Source of the DNA: Mycobacterium noviomagense
GTDB lineage: Bacteria; Actinomycetota; Actinomycetes; Mycobacteriales; Mycobacteriaceae
Assembly: GCF_010731635.1 (NCBI RefSeq)
Contig: NZ_AP022583.1
Location: forward strand, 682,001-746,000
Direction: 5' to 3'
DNA length: 64,000 bases
The notes under the pieces are model-generated. The model saw only the letters and a list, made by a program, of their open reading frames with translations. It searched no databases and was not told the origin of the DNA. The stretch's first letter is position 1. Every line of letters starts with the position of its first letter. Position numbers and translations under genes: made by a program. Shown one piece after another: positions 54,908-64,000 of this stretch.

Positions 54908-55006
54908 CACACCGCCCGCGCCGCAATTCGAATCAGGCGTGAAAGAAATGCACGCCCCGTGAGCGAGACGGGCCAAAGAACAAGCGGCGGCGCGCAGAAT
55001 GAACTG

Positions 55007-56080
55007 ATGGCTGTAGCTGATCCGGTGCGTTCGCTCGGCGCATCGCAGCCTGCTGCGCTTCGGGTGAGCAATTCATCGCGTCCGCGCGTGGCGCTGGCGC
55101 TGGGCAGCGGCGGCGCCCGCGGATACGCCCACATCGGGGTGATCAACGAGCTGCAGGAGCGCGGGTATCAAATCGTCGGGATCGCCGGTTCGTCGATGGG
55201 CGCGCTCGTCGGTGGCCTACAGGCGGCGGGAAAGCTGCACGAATTCGCTGATTGGGCAAGGTCACTGACGCAACGCGCCATCCTGCGTCTGCTGGATCCG
55301 TCGCTTACCTCAGCCGGAGTACTTCGGGCCGAAAAGATTCTCGACGCGGTGCGCGACATCCTTGGCGACGTCACCATCGAGGAACTTCCCATTCCCTACA
55401 CCGCAGTGGCCACCGATCTGCTGGCCGGCAAATCCGTGTGGATGCAGCGCGGCCCGGTCGACGAGGCCATCCGTGGCTCCATCGCGATACCGGGCGTGAT
55501 CGCACCGCACGTGTCCGACGGGCGGCTCTTGGCCGACGGTGGGATCCTCGACCCGCTGCCGATGGCGCCGATCTCGGCAGTCAACGCAGACCTGACCATC
55601 GCAGTCAGCCTGAGCGGCAGCGAAACCGGCGGCAGCCGCGAGTCGGAGCCGCGCGCCACGACCGAGTGGCTGAACCGCATGGTGCGCAGCACCTCGGCGT
55701 TGTTCGACACCAATGCTGCCCGGTCGTTGTTGGACCGGCCGACGGCGCGGGCGGTGCTCAGCCGGTTCGGCGCCGCCATTCCCGAACCCGACGACGAGTC
55801 CGAGCTGCCCGACGCCGACGAGCCGCTCGAAGTGCCCAAGCTGGGCAGTTTTGAAGTGATGAACCGGACCATCGATATTGCCCAGGCCGCGCTGGCGCGG
55901 CACACAATCGCTGCCTATCCGCCCGATCTGCTGATCGAGGTGCCCAGATCGGTGTGCCGCAGTCTGGACTTTCACCGTGCAGCCGAGGTGATCGACGTCG
56001 GCCGCACGCTGGCCACCCGTGCGCTGGACAGCCTGAACACCGACGCCGACGAAGCTGCACCGCCGGCAATCGAAAGCTGA
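55007..56080 (+). CDS. Patatin-like phospholipase (Rv1063c-like)
   Basis: A 357-residue bacterial patatin. The oxyanion motif is LALGSGGARGYAHIG, the nucleophile is in GIAGSSMGALVGGL, and the catalytic Asp is in LLADGGILDPLP. It would hydrolyse acyl esters of phospholipids or lipid esters in the cytosol. I chose the ATG at 55007 (MAVADPVRS) because it suits the length of Rv1063c (about 360); a GTG at 54959 would add 16 residues. The C-terminal about 130 residues are family-specific. It is followed by the CocE-like gene, 6 bp away. Confidence 0.85.
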   Translation: MAVADPVRSLGASQPAALRVSNSSRPRVALALGSGGARGYAHIGVINELQERGYQIVGIAGSSMGALVGGLQAAGKLHEFADWARSLTQRAILRLLDPSLTSAGVLRAEKILDAVRDILGDVTIEELPIPYTAVATDLLAGKSVWMQRGPVDEAIRGSIAIPGVIAPHVSDGRLLADGGILDPLPMAPISAVNADLTIAVSLSGSETGGSRESEPRATTEWLNRMVRSTSALFDTNAARSLLDRPTARAVLSRFGAAIPEPDDESELPDADEPLEVPKLGSFEVMNRTIDIAQAALARHTIAAYPPDLLIEVPRSVCRSLDFHRAAEVIDVGRTLATRALDSLNTDADEAAPPAIES

Positions 56081-56086
56081 CCAAGC

Positions 56087-57517
56087 ATGGTTCGACGCGC
56101 TGCTCCGGACGCCGTGGCCGCCGACCGACCATGGAAACGGCCCGGCGCGCTCAGGTACGCGTTGACGCGACTGCGCGGGTTCTGGCGTTCGCCCGTCGAG
56201 GTTTACGCTCCGCAACCCGACACCGTCGTGGTGCGCGGTGATGTGGCGGTGACGACCCGCGACGGGACCGTGCTGCGCGCCAATGTTTACCTGCCGATTG
56301 GCGAAGGCCCCTTCCCGGTGCTGGTGTGCGCCCATCCGTACGGCAAGGACAACCTTCCCCGAAAGCGCAGACGCGGCTATTCGGTGCCCATTCAATACCG
56401 GGTGCTGCGGCAACCCTCACCGGTGCGGTTCTCGACGCTGACCAGTTGGGAGGCACCCGATCCCGCGTGGTGGACGGCGCAGGGTTTCGCCGTGCTGAAT
56501 TGCGATCTGCGCGGGGCCGGACGCTCCGACGGTGTGGGGGCATTGCTGTCCGACCAAGAAGGTGAGGACGTCTACGACCTCATCGAGTGGGCGGCGACGC
56601 AGTCGTGGAGCGATGGTGCGGTCGGCATGATCGGTGTTTCCTACCTGGCGATCTCGCAGTGGAAGGCGGACAATCTGCACAGCCGCGGATCGGTGCGCGG
56701 CTTCGAGCAGATCAGCTCGCCGGATCGGCATCTGCATACCCACCGTGGCGGCAAGTGGGCAACGTTCTACTCCGCAGCGGCGCTGCAGGCGCAACTGGCG
56801 TTCTTCGACCGGCACCTGCGAGGCGCCACCGAAGCACCGATGCCGCGGGTCCGGTTGGAGGTGCGCGAGGATCGCGACCGTGTTGTCGAGGTGCGAGCCG
56901 AAAACAGCTGGCCGCTGGAGTCCACACAGTGGACGGCACTGCATCTCGGCAGTGCCGGCCTGGGCAGCACACCCGCGGAGCAACACGGCTCCACCACATT
57001 CCACACCCGTTGGAACGGAACGTCTTTCGGTTGGACGCTGCCGGAGGACACGGAGATCACCGGGCCGATGGCGCTGCGGCTGTTCGTGGAGGTTCACCAC
57101 GGCGACGACGTGAACCTGTTCGTCGGTGTCGAAAAGTGGCGTGGAGGCGAGTTCGTTCCGTTCGAGGGCTCGTATGGGTTCGGGCGCGATCGGGTCACCT
57201 GCGGGTGGCTGAAGGCCTCGATGCGGGCGCTCGACCAGAAGCTTTCCCGGCCGTTCGAGCCGGTACCGAGGCTGGATGCGCGGAACCCGTTGCGGCCGGG
57301 TCAGGTTGTCGGGGTCGACATTGCGCTCGGGCCATCGTCGACGCTGTTTCGGGCCGGCGAACAACTTCGGCTGGTCGTCGCCGGGCGCTGGCTGTGGCCA
57401 CGCAACCCGCTCACCGGCCAGTTCCCCGCCGCATACGAGCGCGGGCCCCGCGACAACTGCACGCTGCATTGGGGACCGGACCGGGATGCGCGGCTGCTGA
57501 TCCCGGTGATCCGCTAG
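56087..57517 (+). CDS. CocE/NonD-type alpha/beta hydrolase with an internal in-frame deletion
   Basis: A 476-residue member of the X-Pro dipeptidyl-peptidase (S15/CocE) family. It has the N-terminal fold with WWTAQGFAVLNCDLRGAGRSDG and the nucleophile elbow GVSYLA. The C-terminal jelly-roll (XPD_C) starts about residue 245. Typical members are 550-670 residues. Here ISQWK runs straight into ADNLHSRGS and THRGGKWATFYS, at about base 56665. The roughly 140 residues normally between them (cap helices and the strand before the catalytic Asp) are missing. The Ser, the Asp-like ADN and the His motif remain. Activity may be changed or lost. Confidence 0.8.
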   Translation: MVRRAAPDAVAADRPWKRPGALRYALTRLRGFWRSPVEVYAPQPDTVVVRGDVAVTTRDGTVLRANVYLPIGEGPFPVLVCAHPYGKDNLPRKRRRGYSVPIQYRVLRQPSPVRFSTLTSWEAPDPAWWTAQGFAVLNCDLRGAGRSDGVGALLSDQEGEDVYDLIEWAATQSWSDGAVGMIGVSYLAISQWKADNLHSRGSVRGFEQISSPDRHLHTHRGGKWATFYSAAALQAQLAFFDRHLRGATEAPMPRVRLEVREDRDRVVEVRAENSWPLESTQWTALHLGSAGLGSTPAEQHGSTTFHTRWNGTSFGWTLPEDTEITGPMALRLFVEVHHGDDVNLFVGVEKWRGGEFVPFEGSYGFGRDRVTCGWLKASMRALDQKLSRPFEPVPRLDARNPLRPGQVVGVDIALGPSSTLFRAGEQLRLVVAGRWLWPRNPLTGQFPAAYERGPRDNCTLHWGPDRDARLLIPVIR

Positions 57518-58371
57518 ACGCTGTCCAGAAATGCGGCGACGGCGGCCGCCTCTCGGCGACCCTGCGCCCGACCGGCTTTCGCCGACGCTTCCCGGCACCG
57601 TGGATCCAGCGCGTTGGGCCCGAACGCGGCCAGCGAGTCGTCGTCGGCGAACACCCCGAACGCCGCGCCACGGAATGCTGCGACCTCGGCAGCCGGTCCA
57701 GCGCCGAACGGCGACGGTGCCGACGCACCGGAAGGCACCAGCACCACAGCCACGTCGCAGTCGTCCGCGACGTCGAGATTGACGCTGCTGCCGACCCCGC
57801 CGTCCATGTAGCGCCGGTCTCCGATCGTCACCGGCGGCCACGCTCCGGGTACCGCGCAGCTGGCAGCCACTGCGTCGACCAGACTCACCCCGGATTCATG
57901 GTCCAAGACGACACGTTCACCGCTGGCGATGTCGACCGCGGTGACCCGCAAGACGCGGTCCGGCCAGTCATGTGACGGCAGGCGGTGGGCGATCACCTCA
58001 CGGCGAACCGGCTCGGGAACGGTTTTGGTCGCCGCAGCGATCGCCCCGATCCGTTGCAGCTTCTGACGCGTCGTGCCCGGCTGGGTCACGGCGGTCAGGA
58101 AATGCTCGGTGATGGTGTCAATGCCGACACCAGGATCTATTTCGGCCGACGTGGCGGTGACTTGCCGCGCGTACAACTCGTCGAGGGCCAGCCCGCTGCT
58201 GATCTGCACCGCGACCGCTGAGCCGGCCGATGTCCCGACCAGTACGTGAGAATCCAGCAGCATTCGCGCCGTGTCCGGCGACTCATCGGAGATTCCCCGC
58301 AGAACCCCTGTCTCCCAAGCAATCCCTGCGACTCCCCCGCCTGCGAGGACCAGTGCACGTTTGGCTGACAC
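57514..58371 (-). CDS. Patatin-like phospholipase (Rv1062-like)
   Basis: A 285-residue patatin with oxyanion motif LVLAGGGVAGIAWETGV, nucleophile loop LVGTSAGSAVAVQ, and the Asp-Gly pair in RRYMDGGVGSSVNLD. It would be a cytosolic lipid acyl hydrolase. It is convergent with the CocE-like gene and overlaps its stop (CTAG). It starts 3 bp after the amidotransferase stop, so the two may share an mRNA. It is the orthologue of Rv1062; it is not the paralogue at 55007. Confidence 0.87.
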   Translation of the reverse strand: MSAKRALVLAGGGVAGIAWETGVLRGISDESPDTARMLLDSHVLVGTSAGSAVAVQISSGLALDELYARQVTATSAEIDPGVGIDTITEHFLTAVTQPGTTRQKLQRIGAIAAATKTVPEPVRREVIAHRLPSHDWPDRVLRVTAVDIASGERVVLDHESGVSLVDAVAASCAVPGAWPPVTIGDRRYMDGGVGSSVNLDVADDCDVAVVLVPSGASAPSPFGAGPAAEVAAFRGAAFGVFADDDSLAAFGPNALDPRCREASAKAGRAQGRREAAAVAAFLDSV

Positions 58372-58373
58372 GG

Positions 58374-59243
58374 TTAGCGCGCCGACGTGTGCTGCGCCGC
58401 CTGAGCCGCCGAGCTCAAATCATCGTGGCTCAGCTGGTGGCGGGGCGGGTCGGGCAGCACCACGTCGCAGCTGACCTTCAGGGCAGCGTCGACGTGCACC
58501 AGTTCGCCCGGCGCGATCAGACGCCACCGCGGGTCGTCGTCCATGGGTTCGCTGGCGAACACCACCGACGAACAGGTGTCCAGCTGTTCGGACTGCGCAC
58601 GAATCCTGTTGGTGCGCAAGTGGAAACGTGCCGCTGGCGGGCATTCGCGGCGGTCCAGCATATACAGCTCGTTGGGCTCCGGATAGCGCAGCGCCCAGAC
58701 GTCGGTGGCCGTGCTCAGCAGGACGTTGACCGCATAGATCGGCACGTTGGCCGCCAGCCATTGCATGGCGTCGACCAGACCGGCCGGCACGTCGCCGCCA
58801 CGGGCACGTATCGACGCGGTGATCAACGCAAAGACGCGCTCGGAATCGGTTTGGCCCAACACCAGGTCGGCGGTGCCGAGCTCGCGGAGCCGCTCGTCGA
58901 GCACATCGAGGCCCTCGACCACACCGTTGTGGGCGAAGATGCGCTCGTCCTGCAAAAACGGATGGGTGTTGACCACGTCGTGTGCGCCCGTCGTTGCATA
59001 TCGCACATGTGCGACGAAGGTGGTGCCGGTCATGTCATGGGCTTCGGTGGCGAAATCACGGTCCTGCCAAGCCGCGATCGGCTGCTTGCGCAGTTCCGGG
59101 CAGCCCCGGCCGTCGAAGACACCCAACCCGGTGCCGTCTGGGTTCCGCCGGCTCTGAGCGTCCAGGTTGTCGGGGGCGTCGAGCAGCCAGAAGGTGGCGG
59201 TCACGACGTTGGTCCCGGCGTGCAATGCAAACAGTCGACACAT
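58374..59243 (-). CDS. Class II glutamine amidotransferase, EgtC-like (Rv1061-like)
   Basis: A 289-residue Ntn-type amidohydrolase. Cys2 (MCRLFALHAG) becomes the N-terminal nucleophile after Met removal, and HVRYATTGAHDVVNTHPF and FAHNGVVEG are the glutaminase motifs. It has the EgtC/YafJ shape, which in EgtC hydrolyses gamma-glutamyl amides. The genuine EgtC clusters with egtABDE, which are absent here, so the substrate is unknown. It is the likely orthologue of Rv1061. The start is fixed by Cys2. It is followed by the patatin. Confidence 0.85.
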   Translation of the reverse strand: MCRLFALHAGTNVVTATFWLLDAPDNLDAQSRRNPDGTGLGVFDGRGCPELRKQPIAAWQDRDFATEAHDMTGTTFVAHVRYATTGAHDVVNTHPFLQDERIFAHNGVVEGLDVLDERLRELGTADLVLGQTDSERVFALITASIRARGGDVPAGLVDAMQWLAANVPIYAVNVLLSTATDVWALRYPEPNELYMLDRRECPPAARFHLRTNRIRAQSEQLDTCSSVVFASEPMDDDPRWRLIAPGELVHVDAALKVSCDVVLPDPPRHQLSHDDLSSAAQAAQHTSAR

Positions 59244-59280
59244 GGTGTCGACCGTAGCGACTGCCTACGAGAAGACGGGT

Positions 59281-59311
59281 AAGCACCCGTTTCGGTACGA
59301 ATCGGGTGCTT
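59281..59311. terminator. Hairpin downstream of fadD14
   Basis: AAGCACCCG (59281-59289) and CGGGTGCTT (59303-59311) with an inner TTCG/CGAA stem. It lies 16 bases past the fadD14 stop and 38 bases before the start of the amidotransferase gene on the same strand, so it should separate the two units. Confidence 0.6.
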
Positions 59312-59326
59312 CCGTCCCTGCTGGCC

Positions 59327-60958
<1,632 letters not shown>

Positions 60959-61036
60959 CGACGGCCCCCGTTATCGTTCCCAGCGTCGCTTCATGTTCGC
61001 ATCGCGCGAATGCTAGCGCCGAGACGGCCCGTTGTG

Positions 61037-61069
61037 AGTGGTTCCCGCGAGAAGCGCAGGTGAACCACT
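61037..61069. terminator. Hairpin after the beta-propeller gene
   Basis: AGTGGTTC (61037-61044) and GAACCACT (61062-61069), perfect 8-bp arms with a GC-rich centre, lie just past the stop of the propeller gene (61075). The rest of the gap to fadD14 has no gene. Confidence 0.55.
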
Positions 61070-61074
61070 TCGAA

Positions 61075-62274
61075 CTAGGTCAACGCGGGTTCGAGCTGCG
61101 GGAATTCGCGTGTGCGCTGCTCGAGCGGCGCGGTGTGCTCGCCCTCTGTTTCGGTCAGCGATGCGGTCGGCGAGGCAATCGAGATGACCGTGACCGCGCC
61201 GGAATAGTCGGCGACGTAGAGGTACTTCCCGTCGGGGCTTTCCGCGACGCATGACGGCTGGCCGCCCACGGTGACGGCGCCGATGACGTCATAGGTCGAG
61301 GTGCACATCACGGCGACGCGGTCATCGCCGACCAGGTAGGCGCGGTCGCCGTCGCCGCTGAGCTTCAGCTGGGTGACCAGTCCCCCGGTCTCGCTCAGCT
61401 TGCGCGTGACAGTGACTTTGTTGGTATGAGTGTCGATCACGTCGACGACCACCCCGAAGTCCGCGCCGTTGCTGACGACATAGGCGGTTCGGCCGTCTGG
61501 GCTTATCGCGACATCGCGGATGGCCCAACCGATGTCGACGGTGTCGATGACACGCCGAAGGTGCGTGTCGATCGCGACGACTTCGCCGCCAGACGGCCGC
61601 TGGACGGCGACGTAGAGACGCCGGCCGTCGGGCGTCACGCGCACGCACTCTGTGCTGCTGCCGGCTGAGGCGGCGATGTCGATCGGCTCGACCCGGCCGG
61701 TCGCCGTTTCGAGGACGGCGACGTCGGCGCCCGTCGCTGCGACGCGGCTGACGTACACGTGTCTGCCGTCGGGACTCACCGCCAAGTCGGTCACAGTGAG
61801 ATCCACGGGATGGGATGCGACGACGCTGTTGCTTTCCAGGTCGATGACCGCGATGCCGTCGTAGGCCGGCGACACTGCGTTGACGTATGCGTGGCCGGGG
61901 TCAGCACCGCTGATGGCGATGGCGAAGGGTTCGTTGATCCCGGCGACTGCGTTGACTTCGGCCCAGCTGCCGGTGCGGATAACCGACACACTGTCGTCGC
62001 CGTAGTTGCTCAGTAGCAGCCGACCACCGTCAGGGCTGGCGTCAATGCCACTGATGGGCCCACGATGCAGCGCCATTCCGGCCACGACCGAAAAAGTCAT
62101 CGCCGTCGGGACATCGGCGAATGACGGGTTATCGCCTGACTTGCTTTTCACATAATCCACATTGCTCACATTGACACCAGCCTTTGCTGTACTTGTCGCG
62201 CTTTGACGCCGCGCGACAATGGTCACCGCAGCAAGACGACCGGAATAGGTCCTGCTTAAGCACGATTTCGGCAC
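61075..62274 (-). CDS. Beta-propeller protein (Rv1057-like)
   Basis: A 399-residue protein consisting of about seven YVTN/SMP30-like blades, each ending in a (S/T)PDGR- or (V/I)Y(V/L)-type strand (SPDGGRLLLSNY, SPDGRHVYVSRV, TPDGRRLYVAVQ, SPDGRTAYVVSN, SPDGKYLYVADY). No signal peptide is clear. It is the likely orthologue of Rv1057 (393 residues), a stress-induced gene under MprAB and SigE. The start is uncertain: the GTG at 62274 gives the closest length, but GTG at 62169 (VSNVDYVKS) is possible. Function is unknown; propellers often bind proteins or metabolites. Confidence 0.75.
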   Translation of the reverse strand: MPKSCLSRTYSGRLAAVTIVARRQSATSTAKAGVNVSNVDYVKSKSGDNPSFADVPTAMTFSVVAGMALHRGPISGIDASPDGGRLLLSNYGDDSVSVIRTGSWAEVNAVAGINEPFAIAISGADPGHAYVNAVSPAYDGIAVIDLESNSVVASHPVDLTVTDLAVSPDGRHVYVSRVAATGADVAVLETATGRVEPIDIAASAGSSTECVRVTPDGRRLYVAVQRPSGGEVVAIDTHLRRVIDTVDIGWAIRDVAISPDGRTAYVVSNGADFGVVVDVIDTHTNKVTVTRKLSETGGLVTQLKLSGDGDRAYLVGDDRVAVMCTSTYDVIGAVTVGGQPSCVAESPDGKYLYVADYSGAVTVISIASPTASLTETEGEHTAPLEQRTREFPQLEPALT

Positions 62275-62631
62275 TCAGGCAGCGCCGCTTCCGGCCGAGT
62301 CTAGCGGCCGAATTTGCCACAAGACGCAAGCATTTCGACGCCTACCCCAGGGTCAGGGGAGAAAATCTCAGGATACGCTTAGACGTCGATCGCCGCTTCT
62401 CAGTCGCTCGCCGTAGAGCGAACATAGGAATGTAGTTTTGCAGGCCTTTGGATGTTGCTCGCTAATCTGACCGGCGGCCGGCGCGACGGTGTGAAAAATT
62501 AAGAATTTTTCAGCATCGGTATTGAAAAGAGTCGAAGGTCACATGGATACCGCGCGCGCTGGACTGGCGGCGTCTATGCCGCGCGCAGGAAGGCTTCGAC
62601 CGCCCCGGGGCCGCCGGCTGCGGTGACGGCT
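62275..62631. other. 357-bp gap without a gene
   Basis: I see no credible coding frame here; short ORFs have non-coding composition. It holds an AT-rich palindrome at 62492-62512. Two CTCAG elements (near 62368 and 62399) lie upstream of the propeller gene and could be MprA-type sites, a weak inference from known regulation of Rv1057. Confidence 0.5.
62492..62512. terminator. AT-rich palindrome
   Basis: TGAAAAATT (62492-62500), AAG, AATTTTTCA (62504-62512): a perfect 9-bp stem, with only four G/C bases in 18 paired positions, in a GC-rich genome. It lies 120 bases past the lipoprotein stop, so it could terminate that transcript or be an operator for the propeller gene. Confidence 0.45.
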
Positions 62632-63318
62632 TTATTGGTTCGGGACTTTGGCCGCGATCCGGCTGGCGATCTCGACAGCTGAGTTCTTCGGATCGGCCGC
62701 GCATGTATTGATGTCGATGACCACGTTGTTCCGGGAGGTCAGCGCCCGTCCACAGCCCCATCCGCCGACATTGGCGTTCTCTTGGGTCGCGGTGGTGCTC
62801 AACATGCCGTTGGTGTTGGATACCGGTCCCACGTCCCACACGGTGTGGCTCTGGGTATGGGTGTACTGGTGACACGCTGACCACTGGAGGCCCGAGGCGG
62901 CGACAAAGGCGCTGGCCTGCTTGGCGGAGGGAAACAGCACTACCGCCTGCTCGACAAAGTGGGTGAAGTTATCGCCCTCTTGGAGCGTCTCATCGCGCTC
63001 AGCGGTGTATTTGATGCCGGCATAGACCTTTTCCTGCGCCGCACCGTCGACGGCCAGGCATTCCTTGGGCTCCATCGTGGCGCTGTCGTCAGACATCTCG
63101 GTGCGATATCTCGTCACCTTCAGCTCGCCTGCCCCCATGACGGCGCTCACGTCTTCAGGGGTTAGCAGCAACCCCTTCAGCCCCGCCTCTGTAATAGGAG
63201 GCGGTGGCTTCGTTTTGGTCGTAGTCGACTTGACGGCGGCGTGATCGCTGCCGCCGCCACATGCGGTGGTGAGAAGGCAGATGGCCGCGACGGCGCGTGC
63301 GGCCTTCAGATAGCGCAT
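62632..63318 (-). CDS. Lipoprotein with PknH-like sensor domain
   Basis: A 228-residue lipoprotein. The signal peptide ends in the lipobox LTTAC (Cys at about 20). A Lys/Thr/Pro linker follows, and then a domain typical of the PknH extracellular sensor: GLLLTPEDVSAVMG, EPKECLAVDG, QWSACHQYTHT, GWGCGRALTSRNNVVIDINTCA. The four cysteines match the two disulfides of that fold. LppH-type lipoproteins have this form without a kinase. The ligand is unknown. The ATG at 63318 has GGGATGA 5 bases upstream; an earlier ATG at 63333 adds 5 residues. Confidence 0.83.
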   Translation of the reverse strand: MRYLKAARAVAAICLLTTACGGGSDHAAVKSTTTKTKPPPPITEAGLKGLLLTPEDVSAVMGAGELKVTRYRTEMSDDSATMEPKECLAVDGAAQEKVYAGIKYTAERDETLQEGDNFTHFVEQAVVLFPSAKQASAFVAASGLQWSACHQYTHTQSHTVWDVGPVSNTNGMLSTTATQENANVGGWGCGRALTSRNNVVIDINTCAADPKNSAVEIASRIAAKVPNQ

Positions 63319-63590
63319 GTGTTCATCCCGCATCCCCGCCGTAACTCAACCGATCAGCGCGGCGCATTAGCCCAACAGCCTTGCTGGTCAGAATTTGCGT
63401 GTTAATGAGCGTACCGTCACCGCGGACGGATAATGCCGGTAATTCGCTAGTTCCTTGCGGCAACATGCGATTTCGATCAGATGCCGGACAGTTTGCGGAA
63501 TCAACTTGGCGACAGCCCGCGGGCGGGCTGAAAGTTCGGATCCGCCAGGGTGCTTGGCGTGCACCCGGTCGTCGGCCTGGTCACCAGATG

Positions 63591-63664
63591 TGCCCCCACT
63601 GGGACTCGAACCCAGACTGGACGGATTTTAAGTCCGCTGCCTCTGCCAATTGGGCTATGGGGGC
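63591..63664 (-). tRNA. tRNA with anticodon UAA (predicted Leu), short variable loop
   Basis: On the minus strand 63664..63591 folds as a complete cloverleaf: acceptor GCCCCCA with TGGGGGC, D-arm, anticodon stem GCGGA/TCCGT around loop CTTAAAA (anticodon UAA), variable loop of 5 bases, T-stem CTGGG/CCCAG with TTCGAGT, and discriminator A. The 3' CCA is not encoded. UAA reads leucine UUA, but leucine tRNAs normally have a long (type II) variable arm, which is missing. M. tuberculosis has a tRNA-Leu (leuX) near Rv1054-Rv1056 as I recall, so this is probably the same gene. Confidence 0.85.
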
Positions 63665-63767
63665 ATCGCAGTTGAGAGCGTATATGTGTTGGGCTTTCCT
63701 GGAGCGCGACCACTCGTTGCTGCTGCTCCAAGTCGAAGACAACCGGTCAACGCAGTAACATCTCGCC

Positions 63768-64000
63768 ATGAATCGAGCAGCCGGCGGGCTGTGCATCGCT
63801 GCCGTAGGGACGATTACATGGCTTGGCGCCGGCGTGGCCTACGCCGACCAGACCGACAGTTCGTTCCTGGCGGCGCTTGATCAGGACCATGTCACCTACA
63901 CGGACCCGACGCGGATCATCAACTACGCCAAGCAAGTATGCGCGGCACTCCATACCGGACTCCCAGCGGGCGAACTGGTCAACCGCATCCAGTCGGAAAA
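63768..64000 (+). CDS. DUF732 secreted protein (C-terminus beyond the window)
   Basis: The visible 77 codons begin MNRAAGGLCIAAVGTI, a signal peptide with likely cleavage after GVAYA, followed by a DUF732 domain start (DSSFLAALDQDHVTYTDPTRIINYAKQVCAALHTG). These small exported proteins are common in mycobacteria and often have two cysteines; one is visible in KQVCAAL. Function is unknown. The ATG at 63768 is preceded by no strong ribosome site. Confidence 0.75.
   Translation, partial: MNRAAGGLCIAAVGTITWLGAGVAYADQTDSSFLAALDQDHVTYTDPTRIINYAKQVCAALHTGLPAGELVNRIQSE

Noticed and set aside
58374..59243. Ergothioneine gene egtC
   Set aside because: The fold matches, but egtA, egtB, egtD and egtE are not nearby, and the locus is that of Rv1061, not the egt cluster.

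Overview
The window is chromosomal DNA of a mycobacterium, probably a slow grower. It is GC-rich with many GTG starts. Gene content and order follow, in inverse orientation, the M. tuberculosis block from about Rv1122 (gnd2) down to Rv1057. Recognisable members are zwf1, vapBC, ychF, ispH (lytB2), xseAB, the 3beta-HSD gene, glpX, fum, a NodB deacetylase, phoH2, desA2, glyA, coaA, a cis-prenyltransferase, mca, greA, metB, pra, cbs, lipU, fadA3, echA9/echA8, lpqV, two patatins, an EgtC-like amidotransferase, fadD14 and the Rv1057 beta-propeller. All comparisons with M. tuberculosis are from memory, not from a search. Layout. 1-5 kb: two Mce-associated membrane proteins (the first cut by the window edge), a TetR regulator, and an amidohydrolase plus alpha/beta-hydrolase pair behind a near-perfect operator. 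4-12 kb: the oxidative pentose-phosphate pair zwf1-gnd2, an intact class III adenylyl cyclase, a permuted-papain-like protein, a VapBC module with its operator, a coiled-coil protein, a VOC protein, ychF with an altered 3' end, and a membrane protein. 12.4-14 kb: a frameshifted IS110-family element with a non-coding 5' region that could hold a bridge RNA. 14-25 kb: ispH, xseAB, a KstR-type box in front of the 3beta-HSD gene, a DUF1876/2H-phosphoesterase pair, two SDRs, a dienelactone-hydrolase-like gene, glpX and fum. 25-33 kb: NodB deacetylase, phoH2 with a small overlapping upstream gene (a PhoAT candidate), desA2, two adjacent but different SHMT genes, a DUF885 peptidase and coaA. 33-46 kb: three unassigned small or membrane genes, a cis-prenyltransferase, a hemolysin III homologue, a close ketosteroid-isomerase homologue, a thioredoxin-fold protein, mca, greA with a hairpin leader, a GPP34 protein, metB, pra and cbs. 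46-64 kb: lipid-metabolism genes (lipU, fadA3, echA9, echA8, patatins, fadD14), a CocE-type hydrolase with an internal deletion, the beta-propeller, a PknH-sensor-like lipoprotein, an unusual UAA tRNA, and a truncated DUF732 gene at the right edge. The region is mostly housekeeping and lipid or redox metabolism. I see no CRISPR array and no phage or secretion-system cluster. The most notable signals are small: a 5-bp insertion that rewrites the YchF C-terminus, with two copies of its normal tail lying downstream; a recurrent 22-bp-arm hairpin at three convergent gene junctions; KSI-like and 3beta-HSD genes within 20 kb; an unannotated small gene overlapping phoH2; an IS110 element with a possible bridge RNA region; a type I-length tRNA with a Leu UAA anticodon; and a hydrolase that has lost its cap region in frame.
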